Shown: positions 15,673 through 22,889, numbered from the stretch's first letter. The stretch is 42,160 nt of DNA from a virus (IMGVR_UViG_3300047646_000007:1-42160); one strand, 5' to 3'. Notes: generated by a model not told the origin, from the letters alone. Numbers and translations: made by a program.

Positions 15673-16520
15673 AACACACGGTCGGCTTACCCGGTAATGG
15701 AATGTGTGCCGATCTTGATCCTGGGTTTGCGGCCCATTCAACCAAACTATTTGATCTTTTCCAACTGAATAATTGGCGGCAGCACGGTAGGAACGCGCGG
15801 TCAAATCGAAACTTTGACAGAGGATAGCAGGGAGACCAGTAGGTCTATCGGTACGCTTTCTGTGAGTTTCGGGAGTAAAAGAATCAGAAGGCTGCTTCTC
15901 AATCAGGTGACTCCAAATCAAATCCTGACCGCCAAACTTTAGCAACAACTGTGGTGTCCTAGACAGGTGAACCATCGGACAATATCCCCTTACGGCGCAT
16001 TCGCATTTGCGAAGAGTATCCGAGCCACAGAAGTAATATCCTGCCCTGTTCGTGACACAAGCCTGTAAAAACCGGAAAATCCCATAGTGTATACGTGAAC
16101 TCGTATCGGATCAAGGCGGCTTTGACGGCGGGGCGGGGATGGCAATAACTGGTGGGCTATGAGGGGCGCAGAAATGCACAAGCGTAGAGTACCGGGCAAT
16201 AATCCGGATAAAACCGGGAGGGTATTCGTATAAGGACACCGACGTTCCTGTCCCACCCATAGCCCACCAGATTTTGCAATGCCAGCCGATGTGCTCTGAA
16301 ACTGAGACTACAGCGAGGAACCGTAGCAGAAGGAATGGGTGCTTAGAATAATTTCCGCCTGGCAACCGCAGGAAGGGGAGCGGTAAATAAAAACAAACCT
16401 TGACAGCCGGCAGAGATTCCGGCAACATGGGAGCGTAGCTCAATGGTAGAGCTCGCCCTGGCGCAAGGAATAAATTCCCCGGGCCGGACGAGATGATGGT
16501 TCGAGTCCACCCGACCCTTC
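15673..16520 (+). ncRNA. Large structured non-coding RNA candidate (GOLLD/ROOL-like setting)
   Basis: About 850 bases without a supportable gene, visibly richer in G+C than the neighbours and full of nested complementary helices. Examples: CTGTGG 15949-15954 with CCACAG 16025-16030 encloses TCGGA 15975-15979 with TCCGA 16019-16023, which encloses TTCGC/GCGAA (16000-16013). A 13-bp perfect helix (16149-16161 with 16258-16270) encloses GCA-GAAA-TGC (16168-16177), GAGTACC/GGTATTC (16187-16193, 16221-16227) and GGACA/TGTCC. Further hairpins are at 15800-15818, 15833-15846, 15886-15899, 16091-16106 and 16406-16423. It ends in a tRNA-like element. Size, phage context and tRNA association match the GOLLD and ROOL classes of giant phage RNAs; class membership was not tested. 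No strong promoter is seen at its start, so it may be cut from a longer transcript. Confidence 0.65.
16429..16518 (+). other. tRNA-like element at the 3' end of the large RNA
   Basis: TAGCTC-AATGGTA-GAGC (16436-16452) is a perfect tRNA D-arm with the conserved GG, and GATGG-TTCGAGT-CCACC (16495-16511) is a T-arm with one mismatch and a canonical loop. Between them there is no normal anticodon arm: CTCG/CGAG and CCC/GGG pair around a small GGAA/TTCC hairpin. The expected acceptor arms (GGGAGCG and the bases after 16511) pair only at GGG/CCC. It is not a functional tRNA by eye; it is either a relic or a tRNA mimic. The ribosome binding site of the next gene follows at once. Confidence 0.5.
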
Positions 16521-16531
16521 TGGAGGATAAA

Positions 16532-16912
16532 ATGTCAGAAGAAAAATGGTTTGATCCAAATGTTGTTTTGCCTAGTACAGACCCATCAAATTTTGGGTAC
16601 GAGGTATCTAAGGTTGGCACAGCTCGTGTTCCTGTTATCGTCAAGCTCGATTCCAATAAAGTCGGGATATTTCAATTTCGTCGGTATTTACCATCTGAGC
16701 CCGGAGGCGTATTCTGTGGATTTTCTGGATCAGTGATCTACGTTCCGGGATATGACTTTGATGAATTCGTAACACAGTTTCAAAAATTCGGAGACTCCAC
16801 ATTCAACGGACGTTCTAACAAAGAAAGCGTTGTTTTATGGCGAGAGCTATCTGATCTCGAAAAGGAGATTTTCAGTGTGCGACAACAACAAAATAGGCAA
16901 AAATTTATCTAA
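16532..16912 (+). CDS. Hypothetical protein after the structured RNA
   Basis: A 126-aa protein; ATG at 16532 has TGGAGGATAAA upstream. Predicted mixed alpha/beta (VPVIVKLDSNKVGIFQFRRY, then a helical C terminus). No family is recognised. Its leader directly abuts the T-arm of the tRNA-like element, so RNA folding may affect its translation. Confidence 0.7.
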   Translation: MSEEKWFDPNVVLPSTDPSNFGYEVSKVGTARVPVIVKLDSNKVGIFQFRRYLPSEPGGVFCGFSGSVIYVPGYDFDEFVTQFQKFGDSTFNGRSNKESVVLWRELSDLEKEIFSVRQQQNRQKFI

Positions 16913-16987
16913 CCCGTCTGTTGCGTTGGGAGTTACTGTGTGAGACTCTGACAATGCGTGGCAATGGATTATGTTTCGCAATAAAAT

Positions 16988-17032
16988 ATCACAAGGCCCG
17001 GACAGAAAAACTCTGATTCCGGGCCTTGTGAT
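16988..17032. terminator. Strong hairpin terminator
   Basis: A 14-bp perfect stem, ATCACAAGGCCCGG (16988-17001) with its complement at 17019-17032, 17-base loop, then TTCTT. It ends the replication and RNA block. Confidence 0.8.
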
Positions 17033-17061
17033 TTCTTGGAGGACTTATCTAGTATAGACCA

Positions 17062-17070
17062 TGTTATAAT
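17062..17070 (+). promoter_or_regulatory. Extended -10 promoter for the glycosyltransferase gene
   Basis: TGTTATAAT just downstream of the terminator and 19 bases before the TTG start. No clear -35. Confidence 0.5.
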
Positions 17071-17089
17071 AAAAGTCAAGGAGGATTAC

Positions 17090-17842
17090 TTGAAAAAATC
17101 AATTGAACAAGAACGAGTAGAAGAGAGTATCAAAAACCAATCTCCTTCCAACTGGATTTATCCAAAGATTTTGGTTTTTATCCCGATGGAAAGAACAATG
17201 ATCTATCCAGAGCTAATTTTGCCCCCAATAGTTAGTGTGGCCCGCCAGGGCCTCCCTTTCGTGTGGACTTCTTACGCCAGAACAGATCAAGCCAGAAACG
17301 AAGCGGCCTTCAAGTTGCTGGAATCAGATTTTACCCATATTCTCATGTTGGACAGCGACCACGTTCACCCGCGAGATATTATTCAGCGCTTGGGAAGGTG
17401 GCCGATGCTTGATATGGATATTCAGATCGTCGGCGGTCTAAACTTCATGCGCAAACCCCCTTACAAACCCCTGGTATATACAGCGGGTAAAGACGACGAC
17501 ACGTTGACCGTTCCCGCCACCTGGCCCAAAAAAGGTTTGTGGGAAGTAGAGCGCATTGGAACAGGATCAATTTTAATCAATCGCCGAGTTTTTGAAACGA
17601 TTGATTCTCCCTGGTTCAAATACGAAGATGATCCAGTAAACCATCGGTATCAAAGTGAAGATATTTACTTCTCAAAACTGGCGCGCGAATCCGGATATAA
17701 AATTTGGTGCGATCCAACGTGTGTCAGCCCCCATCTGTCTACTTTATTAGTTGACGGAGAGACTTTCAAACAGTGGCACGCGGTCAATGGTTTCAAACAA
17801 GAAAACGGACAACTTGTTGACAATTTATCCACGGGAAGTTGA
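17090..17842 (+). CDS. GT-A fold glycosyltransferase-like protein
   Basis: A 250-aa protein. The start is TTG at 17090 with AAGGAGG upstream; no nearer ATG exists. Landmarks of a GT-A (family 2-like) transferase are LVFIPM and SYARTDQARNEAA, the metal-binding DSD at 88-90 in HILMLDSDHVHP, VGGLNFMRKPPY, GTGSILINRRVFE and EDIYFSKLARESGYKIWCDP. It should move a sugar from a nucleotide sugar. The acceptor might be phage DNA, a virion protein or a host surface polymer; none is shown. It is flanked by its own promoter and terminator, which suggests an autonomous accessory gene. Confidence 0.88.
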   Translation: MKKSIEQERVEESIKNQSPSNWIYPKILVFIPMERTMIYPELILPPIVSVARQGLPFVWTSYARTDQARNEAAFKLLESDFTHILMLDSDHVHPRDIIQRLGRWPMLDMDIQIVGGLNFMRKPPYKPLVYTAGKDDDTLTVPATWPKKGLWEVERIGTGSILINRRVFETIDSPWFKYEDDPVNHRYQSEDIYFSKLARESGYKIWCDPTCVSPHLSTLLVDGETFKQWHAVNGFKQENGQLVDNLSTGS

Positions 17843-17884
17843 CATGGATGTGGATGTAAAACTACATATAATAAGGAGAAAAAA

Positions 17885-18082
17885 ATGAAATCAGCAAATA
17901 AATTTTACATAACGGGCGTTATGTTTTTAGCCATTCTATTTGTTCTTGTGCTGAACGCCCTGTCGTTTCAGTCAACCCCAGTGTCGCAGCGTGCGTGCTA
18001 CGTCAACATGACAAGTGGGCCACGCATTGTGTATTCAGAGTCTCCTAAGTCAGTTGATCTAATGATGTTTGCGAGACCATAA
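17885..18082 (+). CDS. Small membrane-anchored protein
   Basis: A 65-aa protein with AAGGAG upstream. An N-terminal hydrophobic segment (FYITGVMFLAILFVLVLNAL, about 7-26) is followed by a short polar domain with one Cys, likely outside. TTGACA at 17839 may serve as a -35, but the spacing to a good -10 is poor. Possible role in superinfection exclusion or lysis timing, by analogy only. Confidence 0.6.
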   Translation: MKSANKFYITGVMFLAILFVLVLNALSFQSTPVSQRACYVNMTSGPRIVYSESPKSVDLMMFARP

Positions 18083-18100
18083 TTTTGAAAGAGAGAGAAC

Positions 18101-18655
18101 ATGTATCCAGAAACGGCTGCGGTTAGTTATAAGGACGCCATTCCGGACGACATTCAGGACGAGCTAATAGCCATTCGAGATCGCCTGACTGAGTCTGCGT
18201 TCAAAGTTGGCGATATTGCTCTACAGGTAATTTCTGCAAGAAAAGATTTGTCAAAGGATTTTATTTATTCAGCAGTGGGTTCGTTTTGTGGTCGCTCGGC
18301 CAGGACGGTCAGATACTACGCGATGGTTGCGGAATTTTATACACCAGAAGTCCGTGGTTGGTATCCCACTTTGTCGTTTGACCACTTCCGATTCGCGATG
18401 AAGTATGCAGAATGGAATGAAATTCTGATCTATGCCTCAGTCGATCCAGATACGGGCCGCCCCGTTACTATTGATAAACTTGAGGCGCAGTTTGGTTACC
18501 TAGACGAAAAAAAAGATATCGACCCTGGGGAGTTTTCGGGTAAACTGCGCGATCTAAAGGGGATGATATACAAACTGGATATTCCAATTGAGATTATGCT
18601 GAGGATCAAGTCGGCTCTCAGCGTGATTGAAGAAGAGCTCAGAAAACTAAACTAA
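18101..18655 (+). CDS. Predicted DNA-binding helical protein
   Basis: A 184-aa protein, last of the rightward block, with GAGAGAG before the ATG. The middle (FIYSAVGSFCGRSARTVRYYAMVAEFY) looks like a helix-turn-helix with the recognition helix RSARTVRYY, as in ParB/KorB-like or phage regulatory proteins. The C-terminal region is helical and could dimerise. No ParB nuclease box is present. It may regulate the convergent blocks; this is inference. Confidence 0.7.
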   Translation: MYPETAAVSYKDAIPDDIQDELIAIRDRLTESAFKVGDIALQVISARKDLSKDFIYSAVGSFCGRSARTVRYYAMVAEFYTPEVRGWYPTLSFDHFRFAMKYAEWNEILIYASVDPDTGRPVTIDKLEAQFGYLDEKKDIDPGEFSGKLRDLKGMIYKLDIPIEIMLRIKSALSVIEEELRKLN

Positions 18656-18660
18656 CAATC

Positions 18661-18687
18661 GGCCCCGGCGTTGAACCGGGGCCTTTT
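18661..18687. terminator. Terminator between convergent blocks
   Basis: GGCCCCGG (18661-18668) and CCGGGGCC (18676-18683) form an 8-bp stem, followed by TTTT for rightward transcription. Leftward genes end about 75 bases further on, so it may stop both. Confidence 0.88.
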
Positions 18688-18760
18688 GTAGCGAGTGTTA
18701 CGAGTAGATTGTTACTCCTTTCGTCTGAATGAATTTTATAAACGCCAATGGCGTATATAA

Positions 18761-19105
18761 TCACAGAAATAAATCGATAACTCTTATGCGAATTTGAATT
18801 GCGGCTAACCACCTGATTGGAGATACCCGGAAAGATTTGTCGTATATGATCCATCTTTCGACTCCCTCGGAATAGAAATATAGCCCTTGCCCAGAATCGT
18901 TTGTTTTCCAAATTTGACCGTTTATCTCAAACAACCAACCGTAGTAACCAGACCGAGTCAAATTTACCGGATGTCGGTTGATGATTTTGATTAGTCCGGG
19001 GTCGAGTAATCCAGCCTTTGCAACAACGACAAGCATTGAGACGAGAAGGCCTATCTCGGCTACCAACAGAAATACAATTACCAGTTCGCGTAAACTAAAC
19101 ATCAT
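18761..19105 (-). CDS. Membrane-anchored hypothetical protein
   Basis: A 114-aa protein; the start overlaps the previous stop (ATGATG) with GGAG upstream. One hydrophobic segment spans about residues 8-29 (IVFLLVAEIGLLVSMLVVVA). The remainder is beta-rich with WLFEINGQIWKT and YSEGVERWIIYD. It is the last gene of the leftward block. No family is recognised. Confidence 0.65.
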   Translation of the reverse strand: MMFSLRELVIVFLLVAEIGLLVSMLVVVAKAGLLDPGLIKIINRHPVNLTRSGYYGWLFEINGQIWKTNDSGQGLYFYSEGVERWIIYDKSFRVSPIRWLAAIQIRIRVIDLFL

Positions 19106-19302
19106 TTTTCTCCAATAGTTATGGAATATGCCAGATATTTATCTGACCATTTGGCTCCGGCGATCTTGAGGTCTTTTTCGATCTCTTTCGTGTCGCCGGA
19201 GACAAGTAATTGTGTATTAGTTAGGTTTACCTTGATGCCGCGCCTACCCGCAATGAGTTTTCTCACTGCGTCTAAAGACGATAAAGACTTTGAGCTAACC
19301 AT
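19102..19302 (-). CDS. Small hypothetical protein
   Basis: A 66-aa protein. ATG at 19302 is chosen because it overlaps the previous gene's stop; a longer frame upstream lies inside the neighbouring gene. The sequence is beta-alpha-like (GIKVNLTNTQLLVSGDTKEIEKDLKIAG). The binding site is weak, so coupling is likely. Function unknown. Confidence 0.5.
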   Translation of the reverse strand: MVSSKSLSSLDAVRKLIAGRRGIKVNLTNTQLLVSGDTKEIEKDLKIAGAKWSDKYLAYSITIGEK

Positions 19303-19696
19303 ACACCACGTCGCGAAACAGCGCAGCCTGAATAATACAATCCCCCGCTTCCGCGTCGATGTCGTCGTCTCGGATAGACTGAAGAATACTTGGGTCAATT
19401 TGAAACCCCGGAGCGAATAGGCGTTTTATTCCCAGGTTTACAATTCTGGGGGTGAGATTATGAAAAGTCTTTGTTTCATCAATTGCAATTCCCCAAAACT
19501 TTATATTACCGTCCGTGCGCCGCAGTGGTATAGCAACGGTCGTGGCCCAGTAAAATATGGCGCCAGTTTCGTAAATATCGGTGAGAATTTCCGCACAGTG
19601 TTTGGTTGAATATTTCGGACACGTCGGCTCGATCATCTCGCCCTCGTTTGTGAACGAACGTTCTGCATTTTCTGTTTTTACTATAATTTTGTGCAT
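19295..19696 (-). CDS. Hypothetical protein, first gene behind a leftward promoter
   Basis: A 133-aa protein with GGAGG before ATG 19696; an upstream TTG is part of the binding site. It contains a few Cys residues and a mixed alpha/beta pattern (HCAEILTDIYETGAIFYWATT). No family is recognised. A consensus-like promoter overlapped by the dispersed palindrome lies 18-46 bases upstream, so its expression is probably repressed by the phage regulator. Confidence 0.65.
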   Translation of the reverse strand: MHKIIVKTENAERSFTNEGEMIEPTCPKYSTKHCAEILTDIYETGAIFYWATTVAIPLRRTDGNIKFWGIAIDETKTFHNLTPRIVNLGIKRLFAPGFQIDPSILQSIRDDDIDAEAGDCIIQAALFRDVVYG

Positions 19697-19713
19697 TTTG
19701 TCCTCCAAGTATT

Positions 19714-19742
19714 ATTATACATCATTTGGCAAACTTTGCCAA
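19714..19742 (-). promoter_or_regulatory. Leftward promoter overlapped by palindromic operator
   Basis: Reading leftward: TTGGCA (19742-19737), 17-base spacer, TATAAT (19719-19714). The palindrome GGCAAANTTTGCC (19728-19740) covers most of the -35 and the upstream half of the spacer, a classic place for a repressor. Confidence 0.8.
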
Positions 19743-19745
19743 TTT

Positions 19746-19997
19746 TCATCTGTGTGTTACTCTCTTGATCCAATATCCCGGAAACAAACTTTTTAGTTCT
19801 AATAGAGCGATCAGGGATTCTCCCGGTTTACACGATGATGAATTGTTCATCAGCCATGCGTAGTCCGTTGTTGTAAATCGACCATTCCTGTATAGCACGT
19901 ACACTATCTTTTTAGGCATAACTGGAATTAGGGCGATGATTTCTCCCCGGAACTCTCTAAAAACAACGGGGAGAGTGGGTTTTACGTTGCGGGCCAT
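19746..19997 (-). CDS. Small basic beta-rich protein
   Basis: An 83-aa protein overlapping the previous gene by 16 bases. Basic, with a strand-rich N-terminal half (LPVVFREFRGEIIALIPVM, KIVYVLYRNGRFTTTDYAWL). It resembles the small SH3-like proteins common in phage early regions. No ribosome binding site of note; coupling likely. Confidence 0.55.
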   Translation of the reverse strand: MARNVKPTLPVVFREFRGEIIALIPVMPKKIVYVLYRNGRFTTTDYAWLMNNSSSCKPGESLIALLELKSLFPGYWIKRVTHR

Positions 19998-20260
19998 GAA
20001 CGCACTTTTGGCATGTCTTTGCTGCGGATTCTAAGTACTGACCTATTTTTTGCGACCCAAACGCAGTTATTGCCGTGATTAAAATTACCCGTGTCGAATT
20101 TGATAATGCAGCATTGGATTGAATCATCGAAACCGATAATCTCTCCTGCCGCATATTGGTGAAAGAAAGTTGTGTCGTCGTCTTCCAAGGTAATAATAGA
20201 CACGCGATCACCAATAACAAATTTATGCCCGGCGTAGTCAAAGTGTTCCGATTCCGTCAT
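19982..20260 (-). CDS. Small SH3-like beta-barrel protein
   Basis: A 92-aa protein with AAGGAG upstream and an ATGA overlap. FVIGDRVSIITLEDDD ... AAGEIIGFDDSIQCCIIKFDTG ... WVAKNRSVLRI has the strand order of small SH3-like barrels found in phage early operons. The partner or ligand is unknown. Confidence 0.65.
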   Translation of the reverse strand: MTESEHFDYAGHKFVIGDRVSIITLEDDDTTFFHQYAAGEIIGFDDSIQCCIIKFDTGNFNHGNNCVWVAKNRSVLRIRSKDMPKVRSWPAT

Positions 20261-20706
20261 AGCGTGTGCTCCTTACTCACTTCGACATCCAAATAAGTAC
20301 CGTCGTAAATCTTATCTGTATAATCTTTTAGATTTCTGGCTATACTCCATCCACCAAAGTGTAAAATTATTTTTGCCGCCTCAACTTCTTTAATTAATTC
20401 CAGAACGCCTTTAGCATACACGTTCCATACCCACCAGATAAATCGTTCTTCTTGTGATTCTTTAAAACGAAGCGTGTGCAATTCAAAGCGCAAACTTGTG
20501 TTTTGTTTGATTAATTCTTCCTCGATAGGCCTGTAATTGTGATGTGAGATTGCCTCCTCGATTGTTATCCAGTACCCTGCGTGATAATCGCAATTTTCTC
20601 CAGTGCAACAAACCACATGGTGTTCCAGTTGGTGGTAATCATCATCGGTGATTGAAATAATCTTGCAATCCGAATTACATAACGGGCATTTCTTCAATTC
20701 AGTCAT
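20257..20706 (-). CDS. Lar-like zinc-ribbon protein
   Basis: A 149-aa protein. The N-terminal ~60 residues match the Lar (restriction alleviation) pattern: KKCPLCNSDCK, HHVVCCTGENCDYHAGYW, then TIEEAISHHNYRP, where most family members have AI..WN. Lar proteins modulate type I restriction-modification; small zinc ribbons of this type are frequent in phages and may have other roles. The C-terminal ~85 residues are a helical extension not typical of Lar. It overlaps its neighbours at both ends. Confidence 0.7.
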   Translation of the reverse strand: MTELKKCPLCNSDCKIISITDDDYHQLEHHVVCCTGENCDYHAGYWITIEEAISHHNYRPIEEELIKQNTSLRFELHTLRFKESQEERFIWWVWNVYAKGVLELIKEVEAAKIILHFGGWSIARNLKDYTDKIYDGTYLDVEVSKEHTL

Positions 20707-21121
20707 TTTGCCGCCCCTCCAATGCCATCCTGGCGCGCTCGCCTTTTTCGATCATAACAGGCGCGTTCCTTTCGTAAAACGACCTATAGTTTTGTGGATC
20801 GGCATAATATTTCAAGGTTTCTTTTAGCCGTTCGTTTCCTTTTTTTACTTCTCGCAGATCATATTCTGCAAATAATGTCATTTTTAGCGCCTCTCTAGTG
20901 GATCGAATAATTTCTTGGCGGTTATCTGGTGATGTCAATACAGCGTCAATAATATCCCTGCCAACTTCATCCAACCCATATCCGTCGCGAATTGTTTTCA
21001 GTGTTGATTCCAATATCTGTGTATATCTGATTTGTTCAACTAATCCAGTAGCCAGTTTCTCGGCATCCTGTTTTTCTTCTGTTTCGTCTTTCCATTTCTT
21101 TATTTTATCAATTTTGTTCAT
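20699..21121 (-). CDS. Helical hypothetical protein
   Basis: A 140-aa charged helical protein. The C-terminal pattern LKETLKYYADPQNYR ... MIEKGERARMALEGR is a recurrent motif in unrelated phages (YYADP followed by a short helix with RAR.AL), but its function is unknown. It overlaps both neighbours by 8-14 bases. Confidence 0.7.
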   Translation of the reverse strand: MNKIDKIKKWKDETEEKQDAEKLATGLVEQIRYTQILESTLKTIRDGYGLDEVGRDIIDAVLTSPDNRQEIIRSTREALKMTLFAEYDLREVKKGNERLKETLKYYADPQNYRSFYERNAPVMIEKGERARMALEGRQND

Positions 21122-21608
21122 TGTCTAACGCTTCCATTGCGATATAGTCCATTCGGTAATCCGCTTCTGGCTCGTCTCCGCACTTACCAGCCTCAAATAC
21201 TTTGTGAATATTTCTAAGGGCTTCGCGCAGCTTCACGTTCTCTTCTTCCAGTTTTTTTACCGGATCGTGGTTGTCTTTCCATGCCTTTGCGGCAGCGTAT
21301 TCGTTATCGTTTATCATACTTTGGCCTTCCGCTTTTTTTCTGTTCTCAGCGGATGATTTAGATTTCTTGTCTGTTTTGATTGAACCCAGGATTGAGGCGG
21401 TGGGTTGGGTGGAATGATTTTGATTTTTACATTCCAGTGATTCAATCCTTTCTTCAAGTTTCACCACAATAAACGCCAGGCTCCGAACCATAATAGACAA
21501 TTCGTATTCAGTCCAACTAACGCGCGGACTAGCCAGGTCGTTTTCAGGATCATATCTTTTTTCAATTGTGTCTAATTGAGAATGAATTCTATTTATATTT
21601 GCGTCCAT
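21108..21608 (-). CDS. Helical protein with coiled coils
   Basis: A 166-aa protein with AAAGGA before the ATG. There is a coiled coil in the N-terminal half (LAFIVVKLEERIESLE), a Ser/Thr/Lys-rich linker, then a second coiled coil (PVKKLEEENVKLREALRNI). The C-terminal part resembles the companion gene downstream. Its leader contains the 33-bp hairpin repeat. No family is recognised. Confidence 0.65.
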   Translation of the reverse strand: MDANINRIHSQLDTIEKRYDPENDLASPRVSWTEYELSIMVRSLAFIVVKLEERIESLECKNQNHSTQPTASILGSIKTDKKSKSSAENRKKAEGQSMINDNEYAAAKAWKDNHDPVKKLEEENVKLREALRNIHKVFEAGKCGDEPEADYRMDYIAMEALDNEQN

Positions 21609-21618
21609 TGTTTATTCC

Positions 21619-21651
21619 TTTCTCCCGGTCTATGTCCCGGCCGGGAGGGAA
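21619..21651 (-). repeat. 33-bp hairpin repeat, copy A
   Basis: Identical to 21829-21861. Leftward reading gives CTCCCGG ... CCGGGAG (7-bp stem, 12-base loop). It lies directly before the ribosome binding site of the gene at 21608. Confidence 0.9.
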
Positions 21652-21656
21652 TTTTT

Positions 21657-21824
21657 TTACTGACCCGCTTCGATCCAGTCTGCAATTTCTTTCTTTGTTG
21701 CGGTCAAGAGCCAGTTGATGTGTTCATCCGTGTTCGACCAATCTGCGAAAATGAATTCCTGTTGCTCATCTGTGAAACCTAATTCGTTCATTCGTTCGTG
21801 TGCCTGTGCTAATTTGTCTGTCAT
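21657..21824 (-). CDS. Small acidic protein
   Basis: A 55-aa acidic protein between the two copies of the 33-bp repeat. GGGAG, the end of the repeat, is its ribosome binding site. The sequence (DEQQEFIFADWSNTDEHINWL ...) is helical. Its small size and position suggest an early host-takeover or inhibitor-type protein; nothing specific is recognised. Confidence 0.65.
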   Translation of the reverse strand: MTDKLAQAHERMNELGFTDEQQEFIFADWSNTDEHINWLLTATKKEIADWIEAGQ

Positions 21825-21828
21825 TTTT

Positions 21829-21861
21829 TTTCTCCCGGTCTATGTCCCGGCCGGGAGGGAA
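21829..21861 (-). repeat. 33-bp hairpin repeat, copy B, covering a ribosome binding site
   Basis: Identical to copy A. The 3' arm CCGGGAG contains the ribosome binding site of the 55-aa gene, so folding should reduce its translation. Confidence 0.9.
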
Positions 21862-21865
21862 GTAT

Positions 21866-22654
21866 TTATTTCTCGACGACCGCAAAGATATGCTGATCGT
21901 CAAACGGATAGCTAGACTCGTCTTCCGGTTCTTGTCCCTTGATGGTTTTGAAGCGCCATCGGACTAAGTAATCAACGCCATCCGTTCCCACAGCTCCTGC
22001 CTCATATTCGGCGAGGTGGGGCTCTCCGTCTCCCGCATCTCCGTACCAACCACCAATATTGGTCAAATAAGCCTCCGCATTGAGCGTGTAAGTTTTACCC
22101 CGCCAGGTTGCAGTCCCGCGATTCTGTGTCGTCGGATTTTTGTTGATCGATATTAGTCTATTGCCCATCCTCTTTTCATGCAAAGCAGCGGCGTGTAACA
22201 TCTGTTCAATTACCGGGTCTGGTTTCAGACCAGCCTGTGCGTAATCGTCAACGTATTGGCGATAACGCAGGTTCATACTGATCGGTTGTGCCGCCCCCTT
22301 CTGGGTAGTTTCTAGAATCGGTTCTGGTATGCGCGAATCCGCGAATGTTTTGCTGTTATGCGGGTCTTCATGTTGGTCAAGATCATCTTCTCCCGCCACG
22401 GCATACGCTTCCCGAATCAAGTTTTCGATCACGGCAACTTTCCCGGATTCATAGGATTTCATTACAACCAGTCGAACCGCACGAATCTTTGCCGAAAAGT
22501 CTGGGTGTTCTAATAGAGCTTCGCTCTCGGCTTCAGCCAAATGACCGACTGCCAAAAAACGATGATGGGGATAACCCAAATAGGTTTCGTCCAGCAACAC
22601 AGACGCCTGGGCTAGATGTTTACGTACACAATCCATACAAGTATTGCGCGCCAT
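21866..22654 (-). CDS. Hypothetical protein with N-terminal CxxC...H motif
   Basis: A 262-aa protein with AGGAGG upstream. The N terminus TCMDCVRKHLAQASVLLDE ... GHLAEAESE has a C-x-x-C and His pattern shared by a family of phage proteins of unknown function. The middle is helical (YVDDYAQAGLKPDPVIEQML). The C-terminal ~80 residues are beta-rich with TWRGKTYTLNAEAYL and YLVRWRFKTI, and could be a separate domain. It is the largest gene of the leftward block. Confidence 0.75.
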   Translation of the reverse strand: MARNTCMDCVRKHLAQASVLLDETYLGYPHHRFLAVGHLAEAESEALLEHPDFSAKIRAVRLVVMKSYESGKVAVIENLIREAYAVAGEDDLDQHEDPHNSKTFADSRIPEPILETTQKGAAQPISMNLRYRQYVDDYAQAGLKPDPVIEQMLHAAALHEKRMGNRLISINKNPTTQNRGTATWRGKTYTLNAEAYLTNIGGWYGDAGDGEPHLAEYEAGAVGTDGVDYLVRWRFKTIKGQEPEDESSYPFDDQHIFAVVEK

Positions 22655-22655
22655 A

Positions 22656-22874
22656 TTATTTATCCTCCTGTACCGGTTCTAGCCGACCGTTCCATATCCA
22701 CAATTCGCGGTCTCCAAAATTCACTCTAGACAGGCCACCTTCCCAAGCGCCGTGTGATTCAAATACAACCGTACCAACTTCGCCCACCTTATATGATGTT
22801 TTGCCATAAAAAATCATGTTCCAAGGATTTTCTGCAATAATCCTTACCCTTTGTCCCTTGTTAGTTTCGATCAT
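22656..22874 (-). CDS. Small SH3-like protein
   Basis: A 72-aa protein. ATG 22874 has AAGGATGGAG upstream; ATG 22883 (three codons earlier) is also possible. GQRVRIIAENPW ... YKVGEVGTVVFESHG ... LWIWNGRLEPV has the order of an SH3-like barrel, and resembles the protein at 23232-23510. A 26-bp perfect palindrome lies in its leader. Confidence 0.65.
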   Translation of the reverse strand: MIETNKGQRVRIIAENPWNMIFYGKTSYKVGEVGTVVFESHGAWEGGLSRVNFGDRELWIWNGRLEPVQEDK

Positions 22875-22889
22875 ATACTCCATCCTTCT

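Noticed and set aside
15580-15975. 131-aa leftward open frame at the start of the structured region
   Set aside because: No ribosome binding site, overlaps a real gene in antisense, no protein-like pattern.
15673-16520. Group I intron or tmRNA
   Set aside because: No exon flanks or split tRNA with the usual core order, and no tag reading frame or paired tRNA-like ends were found.
16111-16656. 181-aa leftward open frame across the non-coding region
   Set aside because: It is antisense to the structured RNA and to the well-started gene at 16532, has no ribosome binding site, and is Pro/Ser/Leu-rich as expected from G+C-rich shadow frames.
17867-17872. TATAAT before the 65-aa membrane protein gene as a -10 box
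   Set aside because: A transcript from it would start after the AAGGAG ribosome site, and its distance to TTGACA at 17839 is 22 bases.
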